A stretch of 64,000 nucleotides of DNA from Pseudoalteromonas sp. T1lg48 (GCF_002964785.1 NZ_PQCC01000001.1:62001-126000), one strand, 5' to 3'. Counted from the stretch's first letter, positions 37,095 to 48,329 are shown. Notes: a model not told the origin generated them from the letters alone. Made by a program: numbers and translations.

Positions 37095-37122
37095 TTTACT
37101 TTGGCAGTAAAACCGTTAGAAT
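37095..37122 (+). promoter_or_regulatory. Candidate suhB promoter
   Basis: TTTACT (37095-37100), a 16-base spacer and TAGAAT (37117-37122), 45 bases before the suhB start codon. Confidence 0.4.
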
Positions 37123-37167
37123 ACGCCGGCTCAAAATATTGTTCTTTTACAACCCAAAGGTAATGCT

Positions 37168-37971
37168 ATGCATCCAATGTTAAACATTGCGATTCGCGCT
37201 GCGCGAAACGCAGGTAAGGTGATTTTGCGCGCCTGTGAAGATTTATCAAAAGTTGAAGCCACTCAAAAAGGCACCAACGACTTTGTGACTAACGTCGACA
37301 AAGAGGCGGAAGCCGTTATTCGCGAAACCATCTTAAAAGCGTACCCAAACCACTGCATCGTGGGTGAAGAACTAGGTCAACACGAAGGTTCAGACGCAGA
37401 TTACCTATGGGTTGTCGATCCACTCGACGGCACCACTAACTTTATCCAAGATATCCCGCATTTCGCTGTTTCTATTGCCCTTAAGGTAAAAGGCCGCATC
37501 GAACAGGCCGTGGTGTACGATCCAATCCGTGGTGAGCTTTTCACCGCCAGCCGTGGTCAAGGCGCCCAGCTAAACAGCAAGCGTATTCGTGTAAGCAATG
37601 CCAAAGATCTCTCAGGCACAGTACTAGCAACGGGCTTCCCGTTTAAGCAAAAGCACCATATGGATGCCTACCTTGAAGCATTCAAAGCACTATTCGTACA
37701 TACCTCGGATATTCGTCGCGCTGGCTCAGCTGCACTGGATATGGCCTATGTGGCCGCTGGTCGTGTCGATGGCTTCTTCGAAATTGGTCTAAAGCCGTGG
37801 GATACCGCTGCCGGTCAACTGCTAGTTAAAGAAGCGGGTGGTTTGGTGATGGACTTTGCCGGTGGTGCTAATCACGATAAGAGCGGCAATATTGTCTGTG
37901 GTTCTCCTAAGCTGGCCCAAGCCCTTGTAAGAGAAATTCGCCCGGTACTTACAGAGTCATTATTGAAATAA
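37168..37971 (+). CDS. suhB: Inositol-1-monophosphatase / Nus factor SuhB
   Basis: 267 residues of the lithium-sensitive Mg-phosphatase family. EELGQHEG, WVVDPLDGTTNFI and WDTAAGQLLVKEAGG hold the metal ligands. SuhB dephosphorylates inositol monophosphate in vitro and joins the NusA/NusB antitermination complex for rRNA transcription. AAAGGT precedes the ATG. Divergent from trmJ, as in many gammaproteobacteria. Confidence 0.96.
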   Translation: MHPMLNIAIRAARNAGKVILRACEDLSKVEATQKGTNDFVTNVDKEAEAVIRETILKAYPNHCIVGEELGQHEGSDADYLWVVDPLDGTTNFIQDIPHFAVSIALKVKGRIEQAVVYDPIRGELFTASRGQGAQLNSKRIRVSNAKDLSGTVLATGFPFKQKHHMDAYLEAFKALFVHTSDIRRAGSAALDMAYVAAGRVDGFFEIGLKPWDTAAGQLLVKEAGGLVMDFAGGANHDKSGNIVCGSPKLAQALVREIRPVLTESLLK

Positions 37972-37989
37972 TTACTCCTGTTTCGGACA

Positions 37990-38022
37990 CAAAAAACGCG
38001 AGCCTCAGCTCGCGTTTTTTGT
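37990..38022. terminator. Terminator between suhB and the TonB receptor gene
   Basis: AAAAAACGCGAG-CCTCAG-CTCGCGTTTTTT: a strong GC stem with A-run and T-run on either side, able to end both convergent transcripts. Confidence 0.92.
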
Positions 38023-38041
38023 GCCTACTAAACACTAAGGC

Positions 38042-40138
38042 TTACAATTCATAGGTAAAACTTACCCCTGCCACACGCGGCTCACCGTACTGAACATAGG
38101 TTTGCGTGGCATATTCATTTACCGGGTTATTACCAAACTCAAAGCCGCGAGTATAAGTATCCTCATCCAGGGCATTACGCACCCAGAAGTTTAAGCCCCA
38201 GTAATCCGCCTGATAACCAATGCTGGCATTTACCAGATTAACGTTAGGTGCTTGCGAGTCATGGCTGTTAGAGAAGTAATATTCGTCCTTGCCTTCCATG
38301 CCCACATTCACAAACAAGGCATCGGTGATATTGAAGCGAGCATTTACCGCATACTGATAATTAGGTGCTTGAGCCTGTTCACGATCCGTTTGGTCAACGC
38401 CATCGGCTGTCACAAAACCATCGATTTCACTTTCTAGCAAACCGACACTGCCACTAAGGGTTAAGCGCGGTGAGTAAACGTATTCGCCCTCAATTTCAAG
38501 GCCATAGTTTTCACCACTGCTCCCATTGTCATAGTAGCCAGCAAATTTCTGCCCTTCGGTTTTCCATGCCTTTAATTGAATATTATCGCGGTACATGTAA
38601 AACGCTGTGAGACGCAGATTTAAGCGCTGATCTGCTGATTTTCCTTTAACACCAAACTCGGCATTCCACAGGTATTCAGGATCAAAGGTACGGTGATTCA
38701 GGAAGAATTCTGCATCCTGGCTTAACCCTTCATCGTTGGCTTTGGCGATGGCTTCGGCATTGATACCACCGGCCTTATAGCCACGGCTGACACTGGTGTA
38801 GATCATGGTGCGTGGTACCACTTGGTATTCAAGGGCAAGCTTACCACCAACCATGGTATCGTCGACGGTTTCGCTTACACCATGGGTATCCATATAGTCG
38901 GCCTCGTTGCGCTCAACGCGCAGGCCGGTGACTAAACGGGTTTTATCGCTAATCGGCGTTTCGATCTGCCCATATACGGCGAGGTTATCGCTGTCGTAGT
39001 TAGAGGTGAAATCGCCCTCATTCCAGGTGTACTGACGCAGCAAATCAACATCACGCGACTGGTAATACAGACCGCCCACCCAGTTGCCCGCCTTTGAGGT
39101 AAAACGCAGCTCGGCACTGTGATCTTGGCGCTCACGCTCGTAGCTGTCGGTCGAGCTATAGCCCCAAGGGTGTAATCCCGCCTGACACAGCCCTGGCTGC
39201 TCCGGATCGTTACAAACCCAATCTTCGTCATAGCTATAGAGCATATCCGCATCTAAGGCGGTAAGATTCAGGGCAATATCGGCAAAATTAAAGCCAGTGT
39301 AGATATTGCTCAGACCGAAGGCATTGCTTTGTTGGGTATCTTTACCCGGCTGATCCGCCACACTGGTGCGGCTATTATCCAGGGTAAAGGCGTCATAGCC
39401 GTTATCTATATCCATAAAGTGCGCCACAAACTCGGCGCGCCAGTGCTCGGTAAGTTGCGAGTGTAACTTGATGCGCCCTACCTGCTCGTCGATATTCTGG
39501 GTATCGTCACGATCCAGGTAGGCATTTTTCATATAACCATCGGATTTATTTTGATAGAAGCTGGCGCGTACACTGCTTTTATCACCCAACCCAGTTGCCG
39601 CCGCAACACCGGCGTCCCATGAGTTGTAGTTACCGGCGCCCAGTTTCACCTTAAGGCTGGGCTCCACGGTCGGATCGGCACTTTCCATATGGATCATCCC
39701 GGCCAGAGCATCGGCACCAAAACGCGTGCCTTGAGGACCGCGGTAGATTTCCACCTGATCGATATCGAACAGCATGGCCGCACCACCCAAGCCAGAATAG
39801 TTGATGCCATCGATGATCATGCCCACGGAAGGGTTAATGGGATCAACAAACTGTGAGCGCAGGCCTATGCCGCGCACCTGCACAAAGCGACCACGAGATG
39901 CTCCAGCGGTAAAGTTGACGTTAGCCGCCTGGTTTAGCAGCTCATCAAGGTATTTGGCGTCGCGAGTGGCAATTTCGGCCTCGGAAAAGAGACTGGCGCT
40001 GGCGCTTAGCTCTTGAATAGATTCGCTTTTAAAGTCACCGGTGACAATAATTCGTTCAATTTCGCTTTCGTCGGCAAAGGCGCTAACACTCAGGCTTTGA
40101 GCGACGGCACAGGCTAATAAACATAAACGTGCATTCAT
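38042..40138 (-). CDS. TonB-dependent outer membrane receptor
   Basis: 698 residues. Signal peptide (about 1-22, ending AFA), a TonB-box-like stretch (EIERIIVTGDF), the plug domain (LNQAANVNFTAGASRGRFVQVRGIGLRSQF ... DQVEIYRGPQGTRFGADALAGMIH) and a 22-strand barrel ending in the aromatic-type terminus SFTYEL. The ligand is unknown; no regulator, enzyme or ABC gene is next to it that would reveal it. Sequence style is that of the large siderophore/vitamin/glycan receptor group common in Alteromonadales. Confidence 0.9.
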   Translation of the reverse strand: MNARLCLLACAVAQSLSVSAFADESEIERIIVTGDFKSESIQELSASASLFSEAEIATRDAKYLDELLNQAANVNFTAGASRGRFVQVRGIGLRSQFVDPINPSVGMIIDGINYSGLGGAAMLFDIDQVEIYRGPQGTRFGADALAGMIHMESADPTVEPSLKVKLGAGNYNSWDAGVAAATGLGDKSSVRASFYQNKSDGYMKNAYLDRDDTQNIDEQVGRIKLHSQLTEHWRAEFVAHFMDIDNGYDAFTLDNSRTSVADQPGKDTQQSNAFGLSNIYTGFNFADIALNLTALDADMLYSYDEDWVCNDPEQPGLCQAGLHPWGYSSTDSYERERQDHSAELRFTSKAGNWVGGLYYQSRDVDLLRQYTWNEGDFTSNYDSDNLAVYGQIETPISDKTRLVTGLRVERNEADYMDTHGVSETVDDTMVGGKLALEYQVVPRTMIYTSVSRGYKAGGINAEAIAKANDEGLSQDAEFFLNHRTFDPEYLWNAEFGVKGKSADQRLNLRLTAFYMYRDNIQLKAWKTEGQKFAGYYDNGSSGENYGLEIEGEYVYSPRLTLSGSVGLLESEIDGFVTADGVDQTDREQAQAPNYQYAVNARFNITDALFVNVGMEGKDEYYFSNSHDSQAPNVNLVNASIGYQADYWGLNFWVRNALDEDTYTRGFEFGNNPVNEYATQTYVQYGEPRVAGVSFTYEL

Positions 40139-40259
40139 GCTGGGGAGGCATCCCTACTGGATTCAAAAGGAACACAGAGTCTAGCAAAATCAAGCCACTA
40201 AATGAACAGTTTAGGTACTTAAGCTGAGCGCAAAACCAGCGGCTTATGTAGCCACCTGG

Positions 40260-40931
40260 CTAATCGGACAACTTAGAACGCTTGCCCTTCAGATAGGCGC
40301 TGCGAAAGGCGACAAAATGCTGTTCTAATTTTTCTGCGGCCTCGGTCTCACCGGCGAGCAGCAACACCATGATGGCCACCTCGGCTGTCCCTAACTGGTG
40401 CGCATGGGGAGCCACACGCAGACGATAATCCGATAGCTTCTCTGGACTGATGGAAAGAATGGGCAGCTCATCAAGGTACGGCGACTTGCGCACCATCTTT
40501 TTGGCCTCGCGCCAGGTGCCATCAAGGAAGATAAACAGGGGCTTTTTATCCCCCTGACGCTGAACCTGGGTACAGACCCGCTCAGGTGTTATACCTTCGC
40601 TTGGGAATACCACAAAGGCTTGATATTGAGGATCTTTAATAAGCGCCAAAAAGGCCGGATCCGGATCGGTTCTATCCCAACGGAAGGCATGATTATCGGG
40701 GACGATATCGGCGATTAAACGCCCTGTATTGGAAGGCTTAAAGCTCTCGTTGTGGTACATCAACATACACACGGCGACGTCACAAGGCACCTGCTCGACC
40801 CCGGCACAAATACACAAAGGCTGGGCCAGCAGGCAAGACTCACAACGGCTGAGCTTGCTGCCGCGAGCTTTAAACTCGCGCTTTGCCATTGCTATTTGTT
40901 GGGTCCGCAGTTTTAATACAGAATTGGTCAC
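40260..40931 (-). CDS. tapT: DTW-domain tRNA-uridine aminocarboxypropyltransferase
   Basis: About 223 residues. N-terminal zinc-type cysteines (CESCLLAQPLCIC), KPSNTGRLIADIVPDNHAFRWDRT, the DGTW motif (FLDGTWREAKKMVRKSPYLD) and YRLRV...GTAEVA mark the DTW family (E. coli YfiP/TapT), which puts acp3 on uridine 47 of tRNAs using SAM. I chose the GTG at 40931 because VTNSVLKLRTQQIA lines up with the start of the E. coli protein; the frame is open to an ATG at 40991 that adds 20 unconserved residues. Confidence 0.88.
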   Translation of the reverse strand: MTNSVLKLRTQQIAMAKREFKARGSKLSRCESCLLAQPLCICAGVEQVPCDVAVCMLMYHNESFKPSNTGRLIADIVPDNHAFRWDRTDPDPAFLALIKDPQYQAFVVFPSEGITPERVCTQVQRQGDKKPLFIFLDGTWREAKKMVRKSPYLDELPILSISPEKLSDYRLRVAPHAHQLGTAEVAIMVLLLAGETEAAEKLEQHFVAFRSAYLKGKRSKLSD

Positions 40932-41003
40932 CTGGTTCCGCCTTGGGTTTACGCCTTGGTTTGATTCGGGCGCGTATTGTAGAGCAAACATGGAGTAAAT
41001 AAC

Positions 41004-41546
41004 ATGATCAAGATCCCCGACAGTGAACGTCTCAGCTATCGCCTAATGACCTTGGATGATGGCGACTTGCTCTTTGAGCTCGACCAGGATCCGGCGGTGA
41101 TGAGATACATTAATGGTGGCAAACCCAGCACCCGGGAAGACATAGATGAAATCGCCCTGCCCCGCCTGGCGAAATACCTGAATCCGGAAAAAGGTTGGGG
41201 CCTGTGGCAGGTCACAGAAAAAACCGAGCAGCACTTTCTCGGCTGGATCTTAGTGCGTCCCTACCAATTTTTTAACGAGCAGCCCCAATGGCATAACCTA
41301 GAGCTCGGCTGGCGGTTTAAACAAATTAGCTGGGGTAAGGGCTACGCCAGTGAAGCCGCGGCGGCCGTGGTGCACGCTTTGCGTGAGCAGAGTGAGGTCA
41401 GCCACTTTTGCGCCATTGCGGAGCAAGACAACCTGGGCTCGGTGGCGATTATGAAAAAGCTGGGAATGGAGTATGTTCGCAATTATGTGCATCATGATCC
41501 CCTCGGCGACTGGGATGTGGTCTACTATGAAATGGCGGCGCGTTAA
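41004..41546 (+). CDS. GNAT-family N-acetyltransferase (RimJ/RimL type)
   Basis: 180 residues. SERLSYRLMTLDDGDLLFEL at the start, the acetyl-CoA loop in ISWGKGYASEAAAAVV and the C-terminal SVAIMKKLGMEYV are typical of RimJ/RimL-like acetyltransferases. Substrate not known. Divergent from tapT with about 70 bases between the start codons. Confidence 0.85.
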   Translation: MIKIPDSERLSYRLMTLDDGDLLFELDQDPAVMRYINGGKPSTREDIDEIALPRLAKYLNPEKGWGLWQVTEKTEQHFLGWILVRPYQFFNEQPQWHNLELGWRFKQISWGKGYASEAAAAVVHALREQSEVSHFCAIAEQDNLGSVAIMKKLGMEYVRNYVHHDPLGDWDVVYYEMAAR

Positions 41547-41791
41547 GTGCCGCTGAAAAATAATTACTAAGATGTGTGCCCTTTCTTCCCCCCTTACTCG
41601 CACTCTTTGATTAAAAAAGCCATACAGTATCAGACCCATAGGCGAATAATAGAGGGGATTAGCCAACTTCTAACCCGGATTAAAAGACGATAAACCGCTC
41701 ACTTTGCAATCAACTGTAATGACACCCAGGCAAAAAAGCGACTATATTTTTAAGTCTCTAGTATGAGCGCTTACACAGGTATGGTGAGCAT

Positions 41792-42115
41792 ATGGATAAA
41801 CTAAATAGCTTTATAGCCCTGAGCTGCACCTTAGTAGCATGTCAGGGGAATCAGCCAATTGGCGCACTCGATGGCGCCAAGGTACGACACGAATATATGC
41901 CGGTATGGCTCGCTCACATCGAGCAGTACCGAAAAGGGCTCGCCGACAGGGTGTTGGACACCTTCGAAGCGCTGCAAGAAGTAACGCCAAAACTCTCGCG
42001 TGAACAGCTCACGAATGCCATGCTTGCAGAGCGCAACGGCCGTGATTTTGTTCAAGCATGCCAGCAACTGGTTTATCTGTGCCAAAAGGGCAGTTGGCCA
42101 GGGCCGAGCATGTGA
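41792..42115 (+). CDS. Small putative lipoprotein of unknown function
   Basis: 107 residues. The N-terminus MDKLNSFIALSCTLVAC has a short hydrophobic stretch and a lipobox-like LVAC (Cys17). The rest is helix-prone with no family I recognise. GGTGAG lies a few bases before the ATG and a clear terminator follows, which supports a real gene, but the signal is at the short end and the call is tentative. Confidence 0.5.
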   Translation: MDKLNSFIALSCTLVACQGNQPIGALDGAKVRHEYMPVWLAHIEQYRKGLADRVLDTFEALQEVTPKLSREQLTNAMLAERNGRDFVQACQQLVYLCQKGSWPGPSM

Positions 42116-42154
42116 ACTAGCAGTTTAATTCGCAATCATAGCGAAGCATAAAAA

Positions 42155-42183
42155 CAAAAAACCCGGCTTAGGCCGGGTTTTTT
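42155..42183. terminator. Terminator of the pdh operon and the small lipoprotein gene
   Basis: AAAAACCCGGC-TTAG-GCCGGGTTTTTT, a strong bidirectional hairpin between the convergent genes. Confidence 0.92.
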
Positions 42184-42201
42184 ATTAGTTGGAAAAAGTG
42201 A

Positions 42202-43614
42202 TTACTTCTTCTTAACTGCTTTTTTGTTTGGTAGGTCAGTGATTGAACCTTCAAAGATTTCCGCAGCTAGACCGATAGACTCGTTTAGAGTTGGGTGAGC
42301 GTGGATAGTTAGCGCCAGGTCTTCACCGTCTGCACCCATCTCAACCGCCAGGCCAATTTCACCCAGCATTTCACCGGCGTTGATACCAACCATGGCACCA
42401 CCGATGATACGGCCGTTGTCTTTATCGAAGATAAGCTTAGTTTGACCTTCGGTACGTGCAGAAGCGATGGCACGACCCGATGCAGCCCACGGGAATACCG
42501 CAGTTTCGATGTTAAGGCCTTGCTCTTTGGCTTCTTTCTCGGTTACACCCACCCATGCAATTTCTGGGTCTGTGTAGGCGATTGAAGGAATACATTTAGG
42601 ATCGAAGAAGTGCTTCTGACCAGAGATAACCTCTGCAGCAACGTGACCTTCATGAACCGCTTTGTGCGCAAGCATAGGCTGACCTACGATGTCACCGATT
42701 GCATAGATGTGGTCAACGTTGGTCTTCATTTGCTTGTCAGTGTTGATGAAGCCACGCTCGTCAACATTAACGCCCGCTTTGTCAGCATCAAGCAGCTTAC
42801 CGTTAGGAGTACGGCCAACAGCAACAAGTACTTTGTCGTAACGTACTGGTTCAGCCGGTGCGTTCTTACCTTCGAACGATACGTAAAGACCATCGTCTTT
42901 CGCTTCAACGCCCACTACCTTAGTAGAAAGCATTACGTTGAACTTGTCTTTTACGTAGCGCGTGTAGATCTTGATAACGTCTTTATCAGCCGCAGGCACT
43001 AGTTGATCAGCAAATTCAACAACGTCGATTTGTGAACCTAGTGCACGGTAAACTGTACCCATCTCAAGACCAATGATACCACCACCTAGAACAAGTAGTT
43101 TCTCAGGTACGTCTTTAAGCTCAAGGGCACCGGTTGAATCGATTACACGGTCATCTTCAGGGATGAAAGGTAGGTTAACAGGCTGAGAACCCGCAGCGAT
43201 AATAGCATTGTCGAACGTGATAGTAGTACCATCAACGTCGATGGTGTTGCTGCCAGTGAATTTACCGTAGCCGTTAACTACTTTCACTTTACGCATTTTC
43301 GCCATGCCGTCTAGACCACCAGTTAGCTGGCCGATTACCGAGTCTTTCCAACCACGGATTTTGTCCAGGTCGATTTCAGGCTTGCCGAAAGAAACACCGT
43401 GAGACGCCATTTCGCTTGCGTCATCAATTACTTTAGCAACGTGAAGTAGTGCTTTAGAAGGAATACAACCAACGTTCAAGCACACACCACCTAGGGTGCT
43501 GCGTGACTCAACTAGAGTTACTTCTAAACCTAAGTCTGCGGCACGGAAAGCTGCAGAATAACCACCAGGACCACCGCCTAGTACAACGACTTGTGTTTTG
43601 ATTTCGTTGCTCAT
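42202..43614 (-). CDS. lpdA: Dihydrolipoyl dehydrogenase (E3)
   Basis: 470-residue FAD/NAD enzyme that reoxidises lipoyl groups of pyruvate and 2-oxoglutarate dehydrogenases. FAD loop VVLGGGPGGYSAAFRAADLG, redox disulfide GGVCLNVGCIPSK, NAD loop LLVLGGGIIGLEMG and the C-terminal catalytic HAHPTLNES are complete. It lies 154 bases after aceF, with a hairpin between, so it may also have its own promoter. Confidence 0.97.
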   Translation of the reverse strand: MSNEIKTQVVVLGGGPGGYSAAFRAADLGLEVTLVESRSTLGGVCLNVGCIPSKALLHVAKVIDDASEMASHGVSFGKPEIDLDKIRGWKDSVIGQLTGGLDGMAKMRKVKVVNGYGKFTGSNTIDVDGTTITFDNAIIAAGSQPVNLPFIPEDDRVIDSTGALELKDVPEKLLVLGGGIIGLEMGTVYRALGSQIDVVEFADQLVPAADKDVIKIYTRYVKDKFNVMLSTKVVGVEAKDDGLYVSFEGKNAPAEPVRYDKVLVAVGRTPNGKLLDADKAGVNVDERGFINTDKQMKTNVDHIYAIGDIVGQPMLAHKAVHEGHVAAEVISGQKHFFDPKCIPSIAYTDPEIAWVGVTEKEAKEQGLNIETAVFPWAASGRAIASARTEGQTKLIFDKDNGRIIGGAMVGINAGEMLGEIGLAVEMGADGEDLALTIHAHPTLNESIGLAAEIFEGSITDLPNKKAVKKK

Positions 43615-43713
43615 GCTATTACCTTATTTTGTCGAACGGGAAGCAATAACGAATAATTTCATTTAACTGTCATTGCCCACAAAAATTGTGCAAAGATTGT
43701 ATCATTGCAAAGT

Positions 43714-43747
43714 AAAAAAATCCCAGTAAAAACCGTTTACTGGGATT
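43714..43747 (-). terminator. Hairpin between aceF and lpdA
   Basis: TCCCAGTAAA-CGGTT-TTTACTGGGA on the minus strand, followed by seven T. A good intrinsic terminator 22 bases after the aceF stop, so lpdA expression must come from partial read-through or an internal promoter. Confidence 0.8.
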
Positions 43748-43768
43748 AAAGTTCTATATCTATTTAGC

Positions 43769-45652
43769 TTACATTACCAAGTTGCGAATATCGCTTAGGT
43801 AATTTGCCAGCGTCACAGTAAAGCGTGCTGCCAAGGCACCGTCAATTACACGGTGGTCGTATGAGCAGCTTAGCGGCACCATTAGGCGCGGCTCGAACTC
43901 TTTACCATTCCACTTCGGCTTAAAGTCAGACTTAGATACACCCAAGATAGCCACTTCTGGCGCATTCACGATAGGTGTAAATGCCGTACCACCGATGCCA
44001 CCAAGGCTGGAGATGGTGAAACAACCGCCTTGCATGTCTGAAGATGTCAGCTTGCCATCACGGGCTTTAGCAGAAATTTCCATTAGCTCGCGTGATAGTT
44101 CGATGATGCCTTTTTTATTTACATCACGCACTACCGGCACAACCAGGCCATTTGGTGTGTCTACGGCAATACCAATGTGTACGTATTTCTTCAGGATCAG
44201 GCTTTCACCGTCTTCTGAAAGGGATGAGTTAAAGGTTGGGAATTCTTCCAACGCTTTCGCTGCAGCCTTCATTACGAACACAAGTGGGGTGATCTTAACG
44301 CCCAGCTTTTTCTTCTCCGCAAGGGCATTTTGCTCTTTACGGAACGCTTCTAGGCTGGTGATGTCCGCTTCATCATACTGGGTAACGTGCGGGATATGTA
44401 CCCAGTTACGATGCAGGTTTGCACCGGATAGTTTCTGGATACGTGAAAGCTTCTTCTCTTCCACTTCACCGAACTTGCTGAAGTCCACTTTTGGCCATGG
44501 GATCAGATCTACACCTGCGCCATTGCCGCCTTTACCGGCATTACCAGACTCAACCTGCTTCACTAGTTCTTTCACGTAGTTCTGCACGTCTTCTTTTATA
44601 ACGCGGTTCTTACGGCCAGTCCCTTTCACTTTCGCCAGATTGATGCCGAACTCACGGGCTAAACGGCGAACCACAGGTGATGCATGTGCGTAGTCACTGT
44701 TTTCAACGAAGTCTTCACGCTTCGCCGGCGCCGGGCCACCTGCTTTTTGTGCAGGAGCTGGCGCAGCGGCTGGCGTTGCTGTAGCAGCAGGAGCTGCACT
44801 TGCAGCCGCTGGCGCTGAGCCTTGCACTTCGAAGGTGAAGATAAGAGAGCCTGTGCTCACCTTGTCGCCCACGTTCACTTTAACTTCTTTGACGGTACCC
44901 GCAAAAGGAGCAGGCACTTCCATAGAGGCTTTGTCGCCTTCAACGCTCAGAATTGATTGCTCTTCTGAGACGCTGTCACCGGCGCTTACCATGACTTCGG
45001 TCACTTCAACTTCGTCACCACCGATATCAGGCACAATCACTTCTTTGATTTCAACACCACCACTTTGTGCAGGTGCGGCCGCTGCCGCAGGAGCTGCTTC
45101 AGCAGGCGCTGAGCCGGCGGTTTCAAAAACAAACACTAGCGAGCCGGTTTTCACCTTGTCGCCCACGTTGACCTTGATTTCTTTTACCACACCCGCTTGT
45201 GGTGCGGGCACTTCCATCGAAGCCTTGTCGCCTTCAACGCTCAGGATTGATTGCTCTTCTGCTACCGTGTCACCCACGCTGACCATGATTTCAGTGACTT
45301 CCACTTCATCGTCACCGATATCAGGTACATTAATATCAACGCTCTCGCTCGCAGCCGCGCTGCCAGCCGCAGAGGCGGCAGGTGCACTTTCTTGTGCAGG
45401 CGCTGCTTCGGCTGTCGCCGACTCACCTTCGAAGATCATGATCAAGGTGCCGGTTGAAACCGTATCGCCTTCGGCGATTTTAATCTCTTTAACCACACCC
45501 GCTTCGCTTGCAGGTACTTCCATAGAAGCCTTGTCGCCTTCTACGGTGATAAGCGATTGTTCAACTTCAACCTTGTCGCCAACGGCAACAAGAATCTCGG
45601 TAACTTCAACCTCATCACCGCCGATGTCTGGAACTTTAATTTCAATAGTCAT
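43769..45652 (-). CDS. aceF: Pyruvate dehydrogenase E2 (dihydrolipoyl acetyltransferase)
   Basis: 627 residues. Three tandem lipoyl domains, each with a lipoylated Lys in [10 protein letters not shown] (Lys41, Lys143 and Lys241), joined by Ala/Pro linkers; then the E1/E3-binding domain ([23 protein letters not shown]) and the acetyltransferase core ending with [10 protein letters not shown]. The ATG at 45652 ([11 protein letters not shown]) is the family start; an in-frame ATG at 45724 lies inside aceE. The lipoyl segments are so alike that a long antisense open frame appears over them. Confidence 0.97.
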   Translation of the reverse strand: MTIEIKVPDIGGDEVEVTEILVAVGDKVEVEQSLITVEGDKASMEVPASEAGVVKEIKIAEGDTVSTGTLIMIFEGESATAEAAPAQESAPAASAAGSAAASESVDINVPDIGDDEVEVTEIMVSVGDTVAEEQSILSVEGDKASMEVPAPQAGVVKEIKVNVGDKVKTGSLVFVFETAGSAPAEAAPAAAAAPAQSGGVEIKEVIVPDIGGDEVEVTEVMVSAGDSVSEEQSILSVEGDKASMEVPAPFAGTVKEVKVNVGDKVSTGSLIFTFEVQGSAPAAASAAPAATATPAAAPAPAQKAGGPAPAKREDFVENSDYAHASPVVRRLAREFGINLAKVKGTGRKNRVIKEDVQNYVKELVKQVESGNAGKGGNGAGVDLIPWPKVDFSKFGEVEEKKLSRIQKLSGANLHRNWVHIPHVTQYDEADITSLEAFRKEQNALAEKKKLGVKITPLVFVMKAAAKALEEFPTFNSSLSEDGESLILKKYVHIGIAVDTPNGLVVPVVRDVNKKGIIELSRELMEISAKARDGKLTSSDMQGGCFTISSLGGIGGTAFTPIVNAPEVAILGVSKSDFKPKWNGKEFEPRLMVPLSCSYDHRVIDGALAARFTVTLANYLSDIRNLVM

Positions 45653-45662
45653 TGCTAACCTC

Positions 45663-48329
45663 TTAAGCGTACAGCGGGTTAATCTTGTCGGCGTCGATGT
45701 TGAATTTCTTAATTGCTTCAGCAATTACAGACTTCTCAACATCACCACGTTTAGCCAGCTCAGTCAGTGCGGCAACTACCACGTAACCTGCGTTCACTTC
45801 GAAGTGACGACGTAGGTTTTCACGGCTATCCGAACGACCGTAACCGTCGGTACCTAGTACGCGGTAAGACTCAGCCGGGATAAAGGCACGAATTTGCTCT
45901 GCATAGTTCTTCATATAGTCGGTCGCGGCAATCGCAGGAGCATCACCTAGTACAGAAGTTACATAAGGCACTTTTGCCTCTGCTTCTGGGTGCAGCATGT
46001 TGTAACGATCTGTGTCCTGCGCATCACGGGTAATTTCATTGAATGAGGTTACCGAGAATACGTCTGAGGCAATGCCGTACTCGTCGCTTAGGATTTGCGC
46101 CGCTTTACGTACTTCGTTCATGATCGTACCTGAGCTTAGCAGCTGTACCTGGCCTTTGCTGCCGGTATAACTTTCTAGCTTGTAGATACCTTTACGAATA
46201 CCCTCTTCGGCGCCTTCTGGCATGGCCGGCTGATGGTAGTTTTCGTTCATCAGGGTCAGGTAGTAGAACACGTTCTCTTGGTTCTCGCCGTACATGCGGC
46301 GGATACCATCTTCGATGATTACTGCTACTTCATAACCGAATGTGGGGTCGTAAGAAATACAGTTAGGTACTGTGTTTGCAAGAATGTGGCTGTGACCATC
46401 TTCGTGCTGTAGACCTTCACCATTAAGCGTTGTACGACCTGCAGTTGCGCCCAGTAGGAAACCACGTGCTTGTTGGTCACCGGCCATCCACGCCATATCA
46501 CCTACACGTTGGAAACCAAACATTGAGTAGTAGATGTAGAACGGGATCATAGGTAGATCGTTGGTGCTGTAAGATGTCGCCGCAGCAACCCATGATGACA
46601 TTGCGCCTAGCTCGTTGATACCTTCTTGCAGTACCTGACCACCTTGATCTTCTTTGTAGTAAGAAACGATGTCACGGTCTTCTGGGTTGTAGTTCTGGCC
46701 GCGCGGGTTATAAATACCGATTTGACGGAACAGGCCTTCCATACCGAAAGTACGCGCTTCATCGGCAATGATTGGCACGATGTTTTTGCCAATGCCTTTG
46801 TCTTTTAGCAATACGTTTAGTGTACGCACGAACGACATGGTTGTTGATACTTCACGCTTTTGCTCTTCAAGCAACGGCTTAAATGCGTCTAACTGAGGTA
46901 ATGCCAGCTCTTCGCTGAAGTTAGGAAGACGCTGTGGCGTGTAACCGTGCAGCGCCTTACGACGTGCGTGCAGGTATTCGTATTCTTTCGAACCTTCTTC
47001 TAGCGTTAGGTACGGAAGATTTGCTAAATCATCTTCAGATACCAAGTCATCAAGACCAAGACGACTGCGTAGATGCGCTACGTGGGTCATGTCCATTTTC
47101 TTAACTTGGTGCGCGATGTTTTTACCTTCAGCCGCATCACCCATGCCGTAACCTTTAACGGTTTTTGCAAGGATTACAGTTGGACGACCTTTGGTTTCTT
47201 GTGCTGATTTAAACGCTGCGAATAGTTTCGAAGGCTCATGACCACCGCGCTTCAGCGCGAAGATCTCTTCGTCAGTCATATCAGCAACAAGGGCTGCTGT
47301 TTCAGGGTAGCGACCGAAGAAGTGCTCACGGACGTATGCACCGTCTTTGGCTTTGTATGTTTGGTAGTCACCGTCAACCGTTTCATTCATCAGCTGCAGT
47401 AGTTTACCTGTTGTGTCCTTAGCCAGTAGCTTGTCCCAACCACTGCCCCACACAACCTTGATTACGTTCCAGCCTGCACCTCTGAATAAACCTTCAAGCT
47501 CTTGAATGATCTTGCCGTTACCCATTACCGGACCGTCTAGACGCTGTAGGTTACAGTTTACTAGGTAACATAGATTGTCTAATCCTTCACGGGCGGCAAA
47601 AGAGATAGCACCACGTGATTCTGGCTCATCCATCTCACCGTCACCCAGGAATGCATATACGCGCTGGTTAGACGTGTCTTTAAGACCACGACCGTCAAGG
47701 TATTTCAGGAAACGTGCTTGATAGATAGATGCAATTGGACCAAGACCCATGGATACCGTTGGGAACTGCCAGAATTCAGGCATCAATTTCGGGTGCGGGT
47801 AAGAAGGAAGACCCTTGCCATCCACTTCTTGACGGAAGTTGTCTAGTTGCTCAGCGGTTAGACGGCCTTCAACGAAGGCACGGGCATAGATACCGGGTGA
47901 AATATGGCCCTGATAATAAACCAAATCACCGCCATCTTGTTCGTTTGGAGCGCGGAAGAAGTGGTTAAAGCATACTTCGTAGAATGCCGCTGACGACTGG
48001 AAAGACGCCATGTGTCCACCTAAGTCAAGATCCTTCTTAGACGCACGCAGAACAATCATGATCGCGTTCCAACGGATGATAGAGCGGATACGACGCTCGA
48101 TATTTACATCACCCGGGTATGCAGGTTCTTGATCTGCTGGGATGGTATTAACGTAGTTGGTGGTGGTGCCGGTTGGCATATCAACACCGTCTAAACGCGC
48201 CTGCTCTAGCACTTGCTCAAGAATGAATTGCGCTCGCTCAACGCCCTCTTCACGCACTACCGACTCAAGGGCTTGTAACCACTCTTGGGTTTCTAATGCG
48301 TCTACGTCAACTTTATTGACTTCAGACAT
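45663..48329 (-). CDS. aceE: Pyruvate dehydrogenase E1 component
   Basis: 888-residue homodimeric thiamine-diphosphate decarboxylase that starts acetyl-CoA formation. The TPP motif runs from [19 protein letters not shown] to [35 protein letters not shown] and the C-terminal [21 protein letters not shown] are as expected. Ten bases before aceF. Confidence 0.97.
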   Translation of the reverse strand: MSEVNKVDVDALETQEWLQALESVVREEGVERAQFILEQVLEQARLDGVDMPTGTTTNYVNTIPADQEPAYPGDVNIERRIRSIIRWNAIMIVLRASKKDLDLGGHMASFQSSAAFYEVCFNHFFRAPNEQDGGDLVYYQGHISPGIYARAFVEGRLTAEQLDNFRQEVDGKGLPSYPHPKLMPEFWQFPTVSMGLGPIASIYQARFLKYLDGRGLKDTSNQRVYAFLGDGEMDEPESRGAISFAAREGLDNLCYLVNCNLQRLDGPVMGNGKIIQELEGLFRGAGWNVIKVVWGSGWDKLLAKDTTGKLLQLMNETVDGDYQTYKAKDGAYVREHFFGRYPETAALVADMTDEEIFALKRGGHEPSKLFAAFKSAQETKGRPTVILAKTVKGYGMGDAAEGKNIAHQVKKMDMTHVAHLRSRLGLDDLVSEDDLANLPYLTLEEGSKEYEYLHARRKALHGYTPQRLPNFSEELALPQLDAFKPLLEEQKREVSTTMSFVRTLNVLLKDKGIGKNIVPIIADEARTFGMEGLFRQIGIYNPRGQNYNPEDRDIVSYYKEDQGGQVLQEGINELGAMSSWVAAATSYSTNDLPMIPFYIYYSMFGFQRVGDMAWMAGDQQARGFLLGATAGRTTLNGEGLQHEDGHSHILANTVPNCISYDPTFGYEVAVIIEDGIRRMYGENQENVFYYLTLMNENYHQPAMPEGAEEGIRKGIYKLESYTGSKGQVQLLSSGTIMNEVRKAAQILSDEYGIASDVFSVTSFNEITRDAQDTDRYNMLHPEAEAKVPYVTSVLGDAPAIAATDYMKNYAEQIRAFIPAESYRVLGTDGYGRSDSRENLRRHFEVNAGYVVVAALTELAKRGDVEKSVIAEAIKKFNIDADKINPLYA

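Noticed and set aside
44835..45815. 326-codon open frame antisense to aceF/aceE
   Set aside because: It mirrors the three near-identical lipoyl domains and Ala/Pro linkers; no RBS or protein-like composition, and the opposite strand is a certain gene.
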